A DNA stretch of 64,000 nucleotides. Origin: an uncultured Pseudomonas sp. (lineage in GTDB: Bacteria; Pseudomonadota; Gammaproteobacteria; Pseudomonadales; Pseudomonadaceae). Below the pieces are notes generated by a model. It saw only the letters and a program-made list of their open reading frames with translations, ran no database searches and was not told the origin of the DNA. The stretch is taken from positions 2,418,001 to 2,482,000 of the forward strand of contig NZ_OX044366.1 in assembly GCF_943846705.1 (NCBI RefSeq). Direction: 5' to 3'. Made by a program: the position numbers and the translations under genes. Shown piece by piece: positions 39,331-48,823 of this stretch; the stretch's first letter is position 1, and every line of letters begins with the position of its first letter.

Positions 39331-39332
39331 TC

Positions 39333-40208
39333 ATGCAAACCGCTCAAATCATTCCGTTCAAGTTCGAAGCCCGCGAAGTCCGCACCCTGCTGATTGATGA
39401 TCAGCCATGGTTTGTTGCGACTGACGTTGCTGGCGCTCTTGACTACCTGACCGCTAAGGACATGACCCGCAACCTGGATGAAGACGAAAAGGGTAGGCAG
39501 ATTGTGCCCACCCTTGGTGGCGCTCAGGAAATGCTGGTGATCAACGAATCCGGCCTTTACTCGGCCATCCTGCGTAGCCGCAAAGCGGAGGCGAAGCGAT
39601 TCAAGAAGTGGATCACCGCCGAGGTACTGCCCGCTATCCGTAAACACGGCAGCTATGCCGACACGCACAACAAGATGGGCACCCTGCTTGGGGAGACTAT
39701 CGGCACCAACGGTTTCAACATGCTCGGTGCGTTGATCAAGGGCAAAGTGGTAAGCCTGCCCGCGCAAACCCAGCGCAAGGCAATTGCTAAAATCTGGTCG
39801 CAAACCCATGCAGCCTTCGGCGTGCGATCGGCAGCGGATATCCCCGCCAGCCAGTTGGACGCCGCGCGCAACTTCATCGCTGCCTATGCGCTGGAGGGGG
39901 AGTGGTTGGGCCGCGATGAAAAGGCAGAAACGCTTTTTGCCCTAGACTTTCCCCGCGCCCAGGACCTGAGCTTGCTGCTGCACTACACCGCCTGGGTGAT
40001 GCACCGTTGGAATAAAAGCATCCGCACAGGGCTTAAAGAGTTGAACCCCGACCTTTACAGCAGCACCTGGGAGTTCTTTATGGAAGCGCAGCGTGCTGCC
40101 CAGCGACTGGACAAAAGCATGCCTGAGCTGGTCGCCTATTTTCAGAAAGAAAATGGCGGAAAGCGCCCGGCAGATTTCACGCTAAGCGGCCGCACGGCCC
40201 AGTCTTAA
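39333..40208 (+). CDS. BroN-domain antirepressor-like protein
   Basis: 291 residues. The N-terminal Bro domain (residues 5-105: VRTLLIDDQPWFVATDVAG, LGGAQEMLVINESGLYSAIL, KRFKKWITAEVLPAIRKHG) binds DNA; the C-terminal part is helical and unknown. It sits in the tail operon like a moron, behind a C4-like leader. ATG 39333 follows AGGAG; the upstream open frame is leader. Probably counteracts a repressor. Confidence 0.85.
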   Translation: MQTAQIIPFKFEAREVRTLLIDDQPWFVATDVAGALDYLTAKDMTRNLDEDEKGRQIVPTLGGAQEMLVINESGLYSAILRSRKAEAKRFKKWITAEVLPAIRKHGSYADTHNKMGTLLGETIGTNGFNMLGALIKGKVVSLPAQTQRKAIAKIWSQTHAAFGVRSAADIPASQLDAARNFIAAYALEGEWLGRDEKAETLFALDFPRAQDLSLLLHYTAWVMHRWNKSIRTGLKELNPDLYSSTWEFFMEAQRAAQRLDKSMPELVAYFQKENGGKRPADFTLSGRTAQS

Positions 40209-40210
40209 AG

Positions 40211-40702
40211 TTACTGCTTTCGCACTCTGAATAGGGTGGCGCGTAGTGTCACACCTAAGCTTGGCTTGTTTTTGGTGCCGCCGTTCACGCTCTTTATTTC
40301 TGCGTACAGAGCAAGCCGGCCCGAATCAATACCCTGCGCGTGACGCTCGGCCACCTCGCTTCTGAGGTAGCCAATTTGGTGGTCACCCAAGTAGGCGGCA
40401 ATGGCGTTGGTGTCGTGGGGGTTTTCTGGTTCGCGCTGCAGATGCACCTGCATGCCTGGCTTGGCATGCTTGCGGATGATGTCTTGGCGTGAAGTGCCAT
40501 CTTCGTTTTCAAAGCTTTCGCCGGCGATGGCGCAAAAGAAGCTTTCTAGTGCGTCTTCGGCCTGGACCGTGATGATTTTTTTCTTGGTCTCATGTCGTGA
40601 CTTGTTGCTCGGCTTTTTCGGGGTATCAGTACGCCAGTACAGATAAGCCAGGCCTGCGATGAAAGGGACGCTGATCAGGGTTAAGAATGTAAGGATGTGC
40701 AT
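40211..40702 (-). CDS. Membrane-anchored HIRAN-domain protein
   Basis: 163 residues on the opposite strand to the late operon. One N-terminal membrane helix (about 3-23) is followed by a HIRAN domain (VHLQREPENPHDTNAIAAY, then LGDHQIGYLRSEVAER). HIRAN domains bind DNA 3' ends or stalled forks in eukaryotes and occur alone in phages. It is probably expressed in the lysogen; its promoter would lie in 40703-40806. Confidence 0.8.
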   Translation of the reverse strand: MHILTFLTLISVPFIAGLAYLYWRTDTPKKPSNKSRHETKKKIITVQAEDALESFFCAIAGESFENEDGTSRQDIIRKHAKPGMQVHLQREPENPHDTNAIAAYLGDHQIGYLRSEVAERHAQGIDSGRLALYAEIKSVNGGTKNKPSLGVTLRATLFRVRKQ

Positions 40703-40806
40703 GGCCGCTCCATGGCTTTGGTTTGCGGCAGGCTACTACGGGTTATGGCCCTTCGGTAGGTCTATGGGCTAAAGTCCCTTCCATATCAGTTGGGAGGGAA
40801 TCCGCT

Positions 40807-41304
40807 ATGCGCCGTGGTTTTTGTTTTGCCTTCGTGTTGCTGACTAGCTCGCCATTAGTTGCTGACACCGTTTTCAAGTGCACAGATAGTTCTGGTAGAG
40901 CCGTTTTTTCAGACAAAGAGTGCGGACCTGTTGTTGAGAAAATCGAGTTCAGCCACGCTGAAAGCTACTACGAGAAAACCATGCGCGAGAGCGCTGAGCG
41001 TAAACAGAAGTATGCTGAGTTAGAGAAAAAACTCGCCGCCGACAAACTTGTCACGGATAAAGCTGTTGCAGAGATGCGCCGAAAACACGATGAGATTTGT
41101 TCTTCTCGTCGTGATCAAGTTGGCCTCTCAATTGGAATGCCAAAGGCAAGTATTTTTGAGCATGATTTGTGGGGATACCCAGACGACACTTCAAAGACAA
41201 CAAGTGCTCAGGGAGTTAAGGAGTATCTTGTTTATAAGTGTGACGGTTACCCGCCTATAAGAATGTTCGTGACCAATGGGCGATTAACTTCAATACACAA
41301 CTAA
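40807..41304 (+). CDS. DUF4124-domain periplasmic protein
   Basis: 165 residues with a signal peptide (MRRGFCFAFVLLTSSPLVAD) and a DUF4124 motif VFKCTDSSGRAVFSDKECG, then a coiled coil and a second disulfide-rich part. GGGAGGG precedes ATG 40807. A terminator follows, so this and the divergent HIRAN gene make an insulated moron pair. Weaker GC content than its neighbours suggests a foreign origin. Confidence 0.78.
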   Translation: MRRGFCFAFVLLTSSPLVADTVFKCTDSSGRAVFSDKECGPVVEKIEFSHAESYYEKTMRESAERKQKYAELEKKLAADKLVTDKAVAEMRRKHDEICSSRRDQVGLSIGMPKASIFEHDLWGYPDDTSKTTSAQGVKEYLVYKCDGYPPIRMFVTNGRLTSIHN

Positions 41305-41307
41305 CAA

Positions 41308-41329
41308 AACCCGCTTCGGCGGGTTTTTT
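41308..41329 (+). terminator. Terminator fused to the next ribosome site (2)
   Basis: AACCCGC-TTCG-GCGGGTTTTTT followed at once by ATGCCCGGAG, the ribosome site of the tail chaperone gene. Confidence 0.8.
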
Positions 41330-41345
41330 AATGCCCGGAGATTGT

Positions 41346-41711
41346 ATGAGCCCCCTTGAAATCATGTACCCAACGCCAGAAGCCATTGAGGTGCGGGGCC
41401 GTACCGTGATGGTTTACCCGGTCAAGCTGCGGCATTTTGAGCGGTACGGGAAAACGGCCGGCGCTCTTGTCGAGCTTTTTGCAAAGGCCAGTGTGGCCGA
41501 GATAAACCGCTACGCCGCCAAGAACGCCTGTGAAATTCGCAAGTTGCTGCTGGCCACCACCAGCTTAAAACGCTGGCAGCTCTGGTTTATGCCGTCAGCC
41601 ATTTGTGTGCAGGTACTGGCCGAGGTGGTGCGGGTGAATACGGGTTTTTTCGTCGACGCCCTGCCAGCAATGGTAAGGGCGTTGAGTGGCCCGATATCGC
41701 CCAACGCCTGA
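41346..41711 (+). CDS. Tail assembly chaperone, zero-frame product (gpG-like)
   Basis: 121 residues from ATG 41346 (MSPLEIMYPTPEAIEVRG) behind CGGAG. Directly upstream of the tape measure gene, it corresponds to lambda gpG. A -1 slip at 41642-41648 would give the longer gpGT form. Confidence 0.8.
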   Translation: MSPLEIMYPTPEAIEVRGRTVMVYPVKLRHFERYGKTAGALVELFAKASVAEINRYAAKNACEIRKLLLATTSLKRWQLWFMPSAICVQVLAEVVRVNTGFFVDALPAMVRALSGPISPNA

Positions 41712-41887
41712 TAAGCGCCGGGCATAGCGCCGCCGAGGTGGGTGATTACACCCTGGCACAAGTTGAGCTTTACCTTGAAGCAGCTGAGAAACAGGGCCGC
41801 GAAGACATGCGCAATTCCATCATTGCTGCCCGCTGCGCCAAGGCAGATGCCAAAGACTTCAAGAAAATCATGAAGGGGTTCGACTGA
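41642..41887 (+). CDS. -1 frameshift extension of the tail chaperone (gpT-like part)
   Basis: The heptamer G-GGT-TTT at 41642-41648 sits in the zero frame with the X-XXY-YYZ pattern. Slipping back one base continues through FFRRRPASNGKG to the stop at 41885-41887, making a fusion of about 180 residues. The extension overlaps the tape measure start by one base. This conserved siphophage mechanism sets the ratio of the two chaperone forms. Confidence 0.8.
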   Translation, partial: GFFRRRPASNGKGVEWPDIAQRLISAGHSAAEVGDYTLAQVELYLEAAEKQGREDMRNSIIAARCAKADAKDFKKIMKGFD

Positions 41888-44001
41888 TGGCACGCAAGGC
41901 AGAAGCCCAGGTTGTAATCCGTGGCAAAAACGAAACCCAGCAGGCTTTCAAGGAAGTTAACTCTTCGCTTGAGAGCATGAACAAAAAGCTGGAAGCCGCT
42001 GGCCGCGCGGTGATCGGTGCATTCTCCATATCTGCACTGACCAGTGCTGTGCAAGGTATTGCCGCTGCGGCGGACAGTTACAACTTGATGAATGCCCGCC
42101 TGCAGCTCGCAACAGAGTCACAGGAAGAGTTCAACACCGCCCAGGCTGAGCTGCGCAAAATTGCCACCAGCACCCAAACGCCTCTGGCCTCTCTGGTCAC
42201 CCTGTATGGCCGCATAAGCCGCCCACTTAAAGAGGCTGGCCGCAGCCAAGAGGACATTCTCAAGGTTACTGAAGCGGTCGCCACGGCTTTCAGGGTTTCC
42301 GGGGCCAGTGCCCAAGAAGCCGAGAACGGCGTTATCCAGTTTGCGCAGGCCTTGGGCTCAGGCGCGCTGCGCGGCGATGAGTTCAACAGCGTGGCTGAGC
42401 AAGCGCCGCGGTTGATGCAGGCGCTGGCGGATAGCCTTGGCGTGCCTACGGGCGCATTAAAAGAGATGGCCGCACAGGGAGAGTTGACGGCTGACGTTGT
42501 GACAAACGCGCTCACCAGCCAGCTTGAGGTGCTGCGAAAGGAAGCAGAGACCCTGCCAGATACAGTTGGCGGAGCTATGACGGAGCTTGCCGACCGATGG
42601 AATGAAGCGCTTGGCCAGGCAGATGTTCAACCATTTATCGATGCGATCAATGAGCTTGGCGACACCATTTCTGATCCCAATACCAGAGATAGCCTAATAC
42701 TGTTGGCAAGTGCGCTCGCGCAAGTTGCTGAAGCCGCAATCAAGGCCGGCGCCGGAACTGTCTCTTTAGCTCAAGACCTGGGTTACATCGCCGCGCGTAT
42801 TACCGGGAATGTAGTTGAGATTGATCGGGCTGCAAAAGAGCTTGAAAAGTTCGAAGCTGCCGCAAATGGCTTTGGCATGCTTGACCTGTATATGACAGAT
42901 GAGCAGATCGCCAAAGGCCTTGCCGATTGGAAGGCGTACTACTCTGCATTGACGCAAGAACAAGAGGGTATGAATGCCGAAACAAAGTTGCTTGCTGATA
43001 TGGCTGCGCAAGCACAGCAAGCGATTCGGGAAAAGGAAATCAATGATCGTCGGGCTTATGTTGCCGAGCTGAAAACCCTGCAGGACCAGCAGGTTGACGC
43101 GGCCGAGAAACAAGCCAAAGCCCTTGTAGCCTCCCAGAAAAAAGCCAATGCCGCCCTGGAAAAGGTCAAGAGCGAGCGGCTTGATATCGAGAAGCGCTAT
43201 AGCGAAGCGCTGGCAGGCCTTGGTGGTGAGGGGGAGGCGTCTTACAGCAGTGCGCAGGCGCTGAAGGTTGGGGCTCGGGCTTCGCTTAAGGCGGGTGATG
43301 TTGAAGGCGCGCAGGCGCAGGCGCAGGCCGCATTAAAAATGCTGCAAGACCTTGCCGCAGCCGGCGAGAACACCTATGGATTTGGTGGCTTTATCCAAGA
43401 GCTGCAGGCCATTGAATTGGCCGCAAACGACATTGAGCAAACCCGCGCAGAAGACAAAATCACTGCCATCGGCGTGAGCATGGCAACCCTAGCTGCCGAC
43501 GCCGAAAAACTTAAGAACATGCCCGTCAGCGTCAAGGCTGACGACGCAAGCATCGAGGCGGTACGCACTCAAATCCAGGCCCTGGCTGCAGAGCTTGGCA
43601 ATACTCAGATTGTTCTGCCGGTTCGGGTTGCAAGCCCAAGCGGCGATGCGCAGGCACCTCAACAGTTCGCCACAGGCGGCCACGTTCGCGGCCCTGGCAC
43701 TGGCACAAGCGACAGCATCCCGGCGCTGCTGAGTAACGGCGAGTACGTCATCAAAGCGGCTGCTGTGCGCAAGCTGGGCAAGGGCTACCTCGACCTGATC
43801 AACAACGGCATCCCGCTTCGGCGCTTTGCTGACGGCGGCATGGTTGAGGCGGTAGCGTCCATGCCAATGCCATCTTCCGGCCCAAGCCGTGGCGTTGTAA
43901 ACCTAACCCTGCCAGGCGGCGAAACCTATACGATGCAAGCCGAGGCGGATCAGTTCGATCGTATATTGAGGCGACTGGCCACTAAGTTTGGGCGTAGATA
44001 G
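41887..44001 (+). CDS. Tape measure protein
   Basis: 704 residues, long and helical with repeats of Ala/Glu/Lys, containing the tape-measure domain at about 60-230 (NLMNARLQLATESQEEFNTA, ALRGDEFNSVAEQAPRLM) and a membrane-compatible hydrophobic patch near 270-300. Its length predicts a tail of roughly 100 nm by the usual 0.15 nm per residue rule. Confidence 0.92.
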   Translation: MARKAEAQVVIRGKNETQQAFKEVNSSLESMNKKLEAAGRAVIGAFSISALTSAVQGIAAAADSYNLMNARLQLATESQEEFNTAQAELRKIATSTQTPLASLVTLYGRISRPLKEAGRSQEDILKVTEAVATAFRVSGASAQEAENGVIQFAQALGSGALRGDEFNSVAEQAPRLMQALADSLGVPTGALKEMAAQGELTADVVTNALTSQLEVLRKEAETLPDTVGGAMTELADRWNEALGQADVQPFIDAINELGDTISDPNTRDSLILLASALAQVAEAAIKAGAGTVSLAQDLGYIAARITGNVVEIDRAAKELEKFEAAANGFGMLDLYMTDEQIAKGLADWKAYYSALTQEQEGMNAETKLLADMAAQAQQAIREKEINDRRAYVAELKTLQDQQVDAAEKQAKALVASQKKANAALEKVKSERLDIEKRYSEALAGLGGEGEASYSSAQALKVGARASLKAGDVEGAQAQAQAALKMLQDLAAAGENTYGFGGFIQELQAIELAANDIEQTRAEDKITAIGVSMATLAADAEKLKNMPVSVKADDASIEAVRTQIQALAAELGNTQIVLPVRVASPSGDAQAPQQFATGGHVRGPGTGTSDSIPALLSNGEYVIKAAAVRKLGKGYLDLINNGIPLRRFADGGMVEAVASMPMPSSGPSRGVVNLTLPGGETYTMQAEADQFDRILRRLATKFGRR

Positions 44002-44013
44002 CGTGGGGGTTCG

Positions 44014-44523
44014 ATGATAGGCGAGTATCTGTTTTCGGTTGAGGCAAAGCATGAGTTTGTAAACCTTCCGCACTTTGGGCCGTTCCTCACGGCTACCGCT
44101 GCCGGCCAGGCTGTTGATTCGTTAATGGCCAGATTTGATGGGCTTAGCATCCGCATGCACGTGCTGCCGAGTAACCAGTCCGATGAGCTAGAAGCCAAAG
44201 AGCAAGAATGCATTTATCAGCTTGAGTGCGCATGCTCAGGGCAGTCGGGCCTGTCAGTTGTTGAGCCCCTTGTCCGCGCTGTCGTTTTGCCCGGTCCAGA
44301 AGAGGCGCTACAGATAGCCAGTGATCATGGGTTCAAGGCATGCGAGATAGGATATCTAAAAGCTGATGAAGGCTTTTTGTTGCTCCGCGTTCATATCGTC
44401 ACGTCTGACCTTCAGAAAGCGATAACCGCAACTCGTTGGCGGCGCCGTGAGCTGGCGGACAGACCAGAAAGCCCCAAGGTTGTAATAATGACAATGCCAA
44501 TTCCGATGCTTACGGAAAGCTGA
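44014..44523 (+). CDS. Hypothetical protein between tape measure and distal tail genes, 169 aa
   Basis: Starts MIGEYLFSVEAKHEFVNL after GGGGGT. No tail motif; alternating hydrophobic pattern with a basic end. Codon use is more AT-tolerant than neighbouring tail genes and a terminator follows, so it may be a recent insertion. Confidence 0.6.
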   Translation: MIGEYLFSVEAKHEFVNLPHFGPFLTATAAGQAVDSLMARFDGLSIRMHVLPSNQSDELEAKEQECIYQLECACSGQSGLSVVEPLVRAVVLPGPEEALQIASDHGFKACEIGYLKADEGFLLLRVHIVTSDLQKAITATRWRRRELADRPESPKVVIMTMPIPMLTES

Positions 44524-44538
44524 TTTTTACCCTGAAAT

Positions 44539-44562
44539 AGCCCGCCGCTGAGCGGGCTTTTT
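44539..44562 (+). terminator. Terminator fused to the next ribosome site (3)
   Basis: AGCCCGC-cgctga-GCGGGCTTTTTT, then ACGCCTGGAG directly before the next ATG. Confidence 0.85.
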
Positions 44563-44580
44563 TACGCCTGGAGTTCCCCA

Positions 44581-45081
44581 ATGCCCGTACCCCTCATGCT
44601 CGGCGGTGTGCCGATTGTGCTGCATGCTGGCGCCCCGGATTTGACCGTGCAGCCCATCGGCGGATCGTCGCAGGACCGTATGAGTGACGGCGCTCTGGCC
44701 AAGCAAACCCACTGGGAAAAGGCGGGCGGCACCATCAGTGCTCAGGGCTGGATGCCGCCAGGCCTTGATGGCCTGGATTACACCGGCCCGCTTGAGCTGC
44801 GCAGCACCCAAGCCAGCAACATGCAGCAGGCCGGCCTGGTATTCACCCTCACCACCACGCCGCGTCCAGACGACGCGCCGTGGGCGTTTGCCTTGGTCGG
44901 TGAGCAGTGGGTGGATGCTGCGGTGGTCACCGTTGACGGCGTTGCTACGGTAACCGCCGTGCCGGGCGCGGCGATGTACCAGGTGTGGTGGTGGCCGGTG
45001 TATTCAGTGTTTTGCAGCCGGCCGGCTAAGAGCCAAGCCGGTGGCTTTCAGTCGTGGTCCATCAGCTGGGAAGAAGCCTAA
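44581..45081 (+). CDS. Distal tail protein, 166 aa
   Basis: Starts right after the terminator-ribosome cassette. MPVPLMLGGVPIVLHAGAPD and several Trp-rich strands suggest a tail-tip structural protein. It overlaps the next start by one base (TAATG). Confidence 0.65.
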   Translation: MPVPLMLGGVPIVLHAGAPDLTVQPIGGSSQDRMSDGALAKQTHWEKAGGTISAQGWMPPGLDGLDYTGPLELRSTQASNMQQAGLVFTLTTTPRPDDAPWAFALVGEQWVDAAVVTVDGVATVTAVPGAAMYQVWWWPVYSVFCSRPAKSQAGGFQSWSISWEEA

Positions 45082-46790
45082 TGCTTATCGGTTTCAGCCC
45101 ACTGGGCTCCGCACCCCTGGGCAGTGCCGGCGCAAGCGCTGCGCCTGTACCCGAGCCGGTGTATGTGGTGCGCGGTATCTCCTTTGTGTGGCGCGTGCGC
45201 CTGCTGGTGGGCGGTGTCGACCTGACCCAGCTGCTCACGGGCCTGATCGATATCGACCGCGAAGAAGGCGCCGCCGGCGTAGCGGGCTTTAGCCTGCTGC
45301 TGCCGCCTGGCCCTGTTGTGCCGCCGGACTGGACCGGCAAGCCGGTTGAGCTGGATTACATCAGCCGCAACCGTGAGGGCGTGGTGACCACCGCGCGGCT
45401 GTATACCGGTACGCTGGAAATGCCAGCCTGGGACAGCACCACCCGCATTCTGTCGTGTGAGTGCAGTGACCAGCGGCAGGACAGGGTAGAAGCGCTGACG
45501 ATCGAGCAGATCACTGCGCTGATTCCGGGCACCTGGTCGGCGGATGCCTTTGAGCCGATTGAAGGCCGAAGCCGTTGGGAATATGCCGAGGAACTGCTCA
45601 GCACCATCACCGCCTCGCTGGATTGCTCAGCAACCGGCGAGCTGCGCACCACAAGCTGGTACGCCACCGCGCCGGCATTCGTGTTTGGCCCCGGCACCAC
45701 GCTTTACAAAAGCGTGCAGATTGATCTGCAGCCGCAGGGCGCAAGCACTAACACGGTCGAGATCGAGGCCAGCTACCGCTACTCGCGCCTGTATCAGAAC
45801 AACACCACGTTCGGCTGGGGCGTTGCGTCAGGCATTGGCAGCTTCTGCACATGGCGGCAGAACAGCCACGAACTGCCCACCACCGATATGATCGAGAGCG
45901 CCGTGACAGGCGCAGGCCTCAGCCTTGTTGGCGGCGTGGGCGGCTACAAGCTGCCGGGCAACATGGCAGACCCTTGCGGCGACGGTAACCCGTGGATCAA
46001 CCCTTACGACAATCTGTGGCTGTCCGCGACAGCTAAAGGGGCTGCGCGCTGGGTGCAAACAATCACCCAGCATTACACGCTCACCCTGACCGCTGGCGGC
46101 TCGGCCACTCCAGTGATGGTGCGCGAGTCGAGCAGCTTTGAAGTCGAAGACGGCCGGGTCGATGACTGGGAAAGCGGGAAGCCGACCAGCACAGGCATCC
46201 GGCAAGACCTTGGCGACGAAAGCCGCCGCGTCAGCTTCCTCAGCTGCCTGCTCAATCGAGGCAAGGCCACACTGGTGGACGCGCATCGTGGCACCACTAT
46301 CAGCTGGCAGACGCCGACCGACATGGCCTTGGCCGTTGACCTCAGGCACACCCTGCGCTTGGACGACACCGCCAAGGCCACCGGCAAGTGCCGGCGCATA
46401 CAGCACAATATCGACCTCGGCTCAGGCCGGGCCATTACCACCTTGAGCGTTGCGGTGATGCGCGGCGGCGGCGTGAATGACCCGCTCGTCGTGCCAGCCG
46501 CTCCAGACACATCGCTGCCAGATATCCCGTCGCAGGGTGGCGGCCTGGTCACGCAGTTGGGCGGCCGTTTGGTTGACCCGGTGACCGGCTACCCCATTTC
46601 GCCGTATGACGAGGCGCGCCTTGGGTTCTCCGGCAACTGGGATGCCAAGGATGACTTGACCGCCGAGGACTTCCCGCGCCGTTTTGCGGTGAGCAGCGTG
46701 GAGATTGATGCGGTGTACCGCGACGAGCTGCAGCGCGCCGTGAGTGCGACTTACCGGGTGGCCATCCCTAACGATCAGCTGGAGCTTTGA
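45081..46790 (+). CDS. Tail-tip structural protein, 569 aa
   Basis: Large beta-rich protein; TSFV-type segments and YRYSRLYQNNTTFGWGVA pattern recall siphophage hub/tip proteins that follow the distal tail gene. Start at ATG 45081, whose first base is the previous stop's last. No enzyme motif seen. Confidence 0.7.
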   Translation: MLIGFSPLGSAPLGSAGASAAPVPEPVYVVRGISFVWRVRLLVGGVDLTQLLTGLIDIDREEGAAGVAGFSLLLPPGPVVPPDWTGKPVELDYISRNREGVVTTARLYTGTLEMPAWDSTTRILSCECSDQRQDRVEALTIEQITALIPGTWSADAFEPIEGRSRWEYAEELLSTITASLDCSATGELRTTSWYATAPAFVFGPGTTLYKSVQIDLQPQGASTNTVEIEASYRYSRLYQNNTTFGWGVASGIGSFCTWRQNSHELPTTDMIESAVTGAGLSLVGGVGGYKLPGNMADPCGDGNPWINPYDNLWLSATAKGAARWVQTITQHYTLTLTAGGSATPVMVRESSSFEVEDGRVDDWESGKPTSTGIRQDLGDESRRVSFLSCLLNRGKATLVDAHRGTTISWQTPTDMALAVDLRHTLRLDDTAKATGKCRRIQHNIDLGSGRAITTLSVAVMRGGGVNDPLVVPAAPDTSLPDIPSQGGGLVTQLGGRLVDPVTGYPISPYDEARLGFSGNWDAKDDLTAEDFPRRFAVSSVEIDAVYRDELQRAVSATYRVAIPNDQLEL

Positions 46791-46791
46791 T

Positions 46792-47214
46792 ATGACCAAC
46801 GACCAAAAGCGCCGAGCAAGCGGCCAGGCTATGCAGGACAGTCGCCGTGCTGGCGGCAAGGCCATGATCGAGCGCCGCACCGGCAAGAGCCAGGTCGATG
46901 AAATCAATGCGGTAGTTGTGCCGCCCCGCTCCCGCCAAACCCTGAAGACCGTGAACCCGCGTGGCGCTCTGCCAGCGCAAACAGGCACAGGCCATTACCA
47001 GGCGCCGCCGGCAACTGGGGGCGGCGCCATTGCCAGCCCGCTTGCTGCCCAGTCGCGCACGTTCAGCGCTGAGCCGGTGTATGTGGAAACCTTCGACGGG
47101 GCCGGCCTGTTCCGCGTCAAGGCGGTGGACACTCTGACCCTGCTCGACGCTGATAACCGCGAAGTGCTGATCACCGGCCTTGCCTTTGAACCCCCAGTGA
47201 CGCCAACCCCATGA
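46792..47214 (+). CDS. Small tail-tip protein, 140 aa
   Basis: A basic N-terminal segment (MTNDQKRRASGQAMQDSRRA) is followed by a beta-rich C-terminal half. Overlaps the following gene as ATGA. Likely a tip or fibre-attachment component. Confidence 0.6.
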   Translation: MTNDQKRRASGQAMQDSRRAGGKAMIERRTGKSQVDEINAVVVPPRSRQTLKTVNPRGALPAQTGTGHYQAPPATGGGAIASPLAAQSRTFSAEPVYVETFDGAGLFRVKAVDTLTLLDADNREVLITGLAFEPPVTPTP

Positions 47215-48815
47215 CCGAGCCGCAAGCCAACATGCCGCTGGGGCAGATTATTGAGGCTATCGACCCGTACCCATTCCACGGCCTGGTCTACAGCCTGCCA
47301 GGCGAAACCGGCATTGAGCGCATCGATCCCCGCGACGGCCGCCCGGCATTCATCCGCCCGCCATCGCCTGGCTGGAATAGCGATATGCCGTGGCACCCGT
47401 ACTGGCCAAGGCTAGACGCTTCGCTGTGGGATATTGGCCGCGCTGACCCGCCGGTAACGCCGGCCATTGCCGCCTCTGGTGCCAAGGCTGCCGGCAAGCG
47501 CTTGGTTGATCGTCGCGGCGTAGGCCCGGCACGCATTGGCGATAAGACCTATCAGGTGCAGATTGATATAGACGGGGTGGGGGAGCCAAACCCCCTTGAG
47601 CCGGATACGCACCTACAGCTGAGCGTTCGGGTGCGCTGGCCTGATACGGATTCGCAGATATTCGCCACGCTCAGCCATGCTGACCTTGGTGTGGACTTCG
47701 ACACGCTCTACTCGCAAAGCGGCCAAACCGTCAGCCAAGACCGTGGCAAGTATGAGCTTGATCCGTTTGAGCAGGCGCGCTCGACTGACGGCACGCGCCG
47801 CGTGTATTCCGTGTATCTGCGGGAGTTGCGGTCGGGGCCGTCGAGCAGCAACCTGCAATCTGACTCAACGCCGATCAGCTTCTTTGAGGTGATCCTATCC
47901 GAAGGGCCGGCCGGTGAAGTGGTTGCAACCTGGCAGCTGCTGAAGAGCCAGGCCCAATGCCTGGGCAGCTTTAACGAGACAGTGACCAACGACCTCAAGC
48001 AGCGGGTGATTGTATCGACCGGCCCCTGCAGCTTTGTTTACGCGATGGAGTCACTGCCCGAAAACGAGCCGAACGAATCCATCGCGGGCGGTACGACCAC
48101 GCGGCGCCTCACCCATAGCGGCGTGCTGCTGGCGGCTGAGTATGTAGATGGACAGATTGTCTACACCGAGGCGGACATACTACGCACCGCTGAAAGCTCT
48201 AGGGAGCAAGACGGCGGCGGCCACAGCGGCACGCTTGAAGGCGACACCTGCGTTTATCCGACCATTTACATCAGCGACCACACCAACACGGTGCGCACCA
48301 AGGAGACGCAGCGCATCACCCTGCGCATGGGCGCGCACAGCATCACCCAAGACTATGAGTTCGACGGCTGGTCAACGATTCTGACGCAGTTCCAGGGCGA
48401 CAACGCCGACCCGAAGTACATCCAGACGGTCACCGGCAGCACGACGATTACTACCGCAGGCAGGTCGTGGACCAGCGGGCCGGGAACGCAGGTGTTCACC
48501 AAGGCTTACGCCGCACAGACGCCCGGAGCCACTCTGGTCGGCGCTCGACACCTGTTCGGCTATCAGCTGTGCGCATACCCCGGCCCCTCAAATTCCGGCA
48601 TTGCCATTCGTGAGCCGCTGTCCAGCACGCCTGACGTGTATGTGTCGCCGCTGCTTACGCCGCGCGGCACGGTTGGCGCGCTGGCGACTGAATCCCCTGG
48701 GCGGCTGCAAATGGATGGCCGGCCGTTTTACACCGCATCAGCCTACAACCCGATGACCGGCGAAGGCGCTCGCGGCGTGGATATGCCCGGCAAGCAACTG
48801 ATCGGCTACCTATAG
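47211..48815 (+). CDS. Tail-tip or fibre-base protein, 534 aa
   Basis: Long beta-rich protein; no recognised catalytic motif. Includes a HLQLSVRVRWPDTDSQIF strand-rich domain. Position before the fibre genes makes it the probable baseplate hub or central fibre base. Confidence 0.65.
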   Translation: MTEPQANMPLGQIIEAIDPYPFHGLVYSLPGETGIERIDPRDGRPAFIRPPSPGWNSDMPWHPYWPRLDASLWDIGRADPPVTPAIAASGAKAAGKRLVDRRGVGPARIGDKTYQVQIDIDGVGEPNPLEPDTHLQLSVRVRWPDTDSQIFATLSHADLGVDFDTLYSQSGQTVSQDRGKYELDPFEQARSTDGTRRVYSVYLRELRSGPSSSNLQSDSTPISFFEVILSEGPAGEVVATWQLLKSQAQCLGSFNETVTNDLKQRVIVSTGPCSFVYAMESLPENEPNESIAGGTTTRRLTHSGVLLAAEYVDGQIVYTEADILRTAESSREQDGGGHSGTLEGDTCVYPTIYISDHTNTVRTKETQRITLRMGAHSITQDYEFDGWSTILTQFQGDNADPKYIQTVTGSTTITTAGRSWTSGPGTQVFTKAYAAQTPGATLVGARHLFGYQLCAYPGPSNSGIAIREPLSSTPDVYVSPLLTPRGTVGALATESPGRLQMDGRPFYTASAYNPMTGEGARGVDMPGKQLIGYL

Positions 48816-48823
48816 GAATGACC

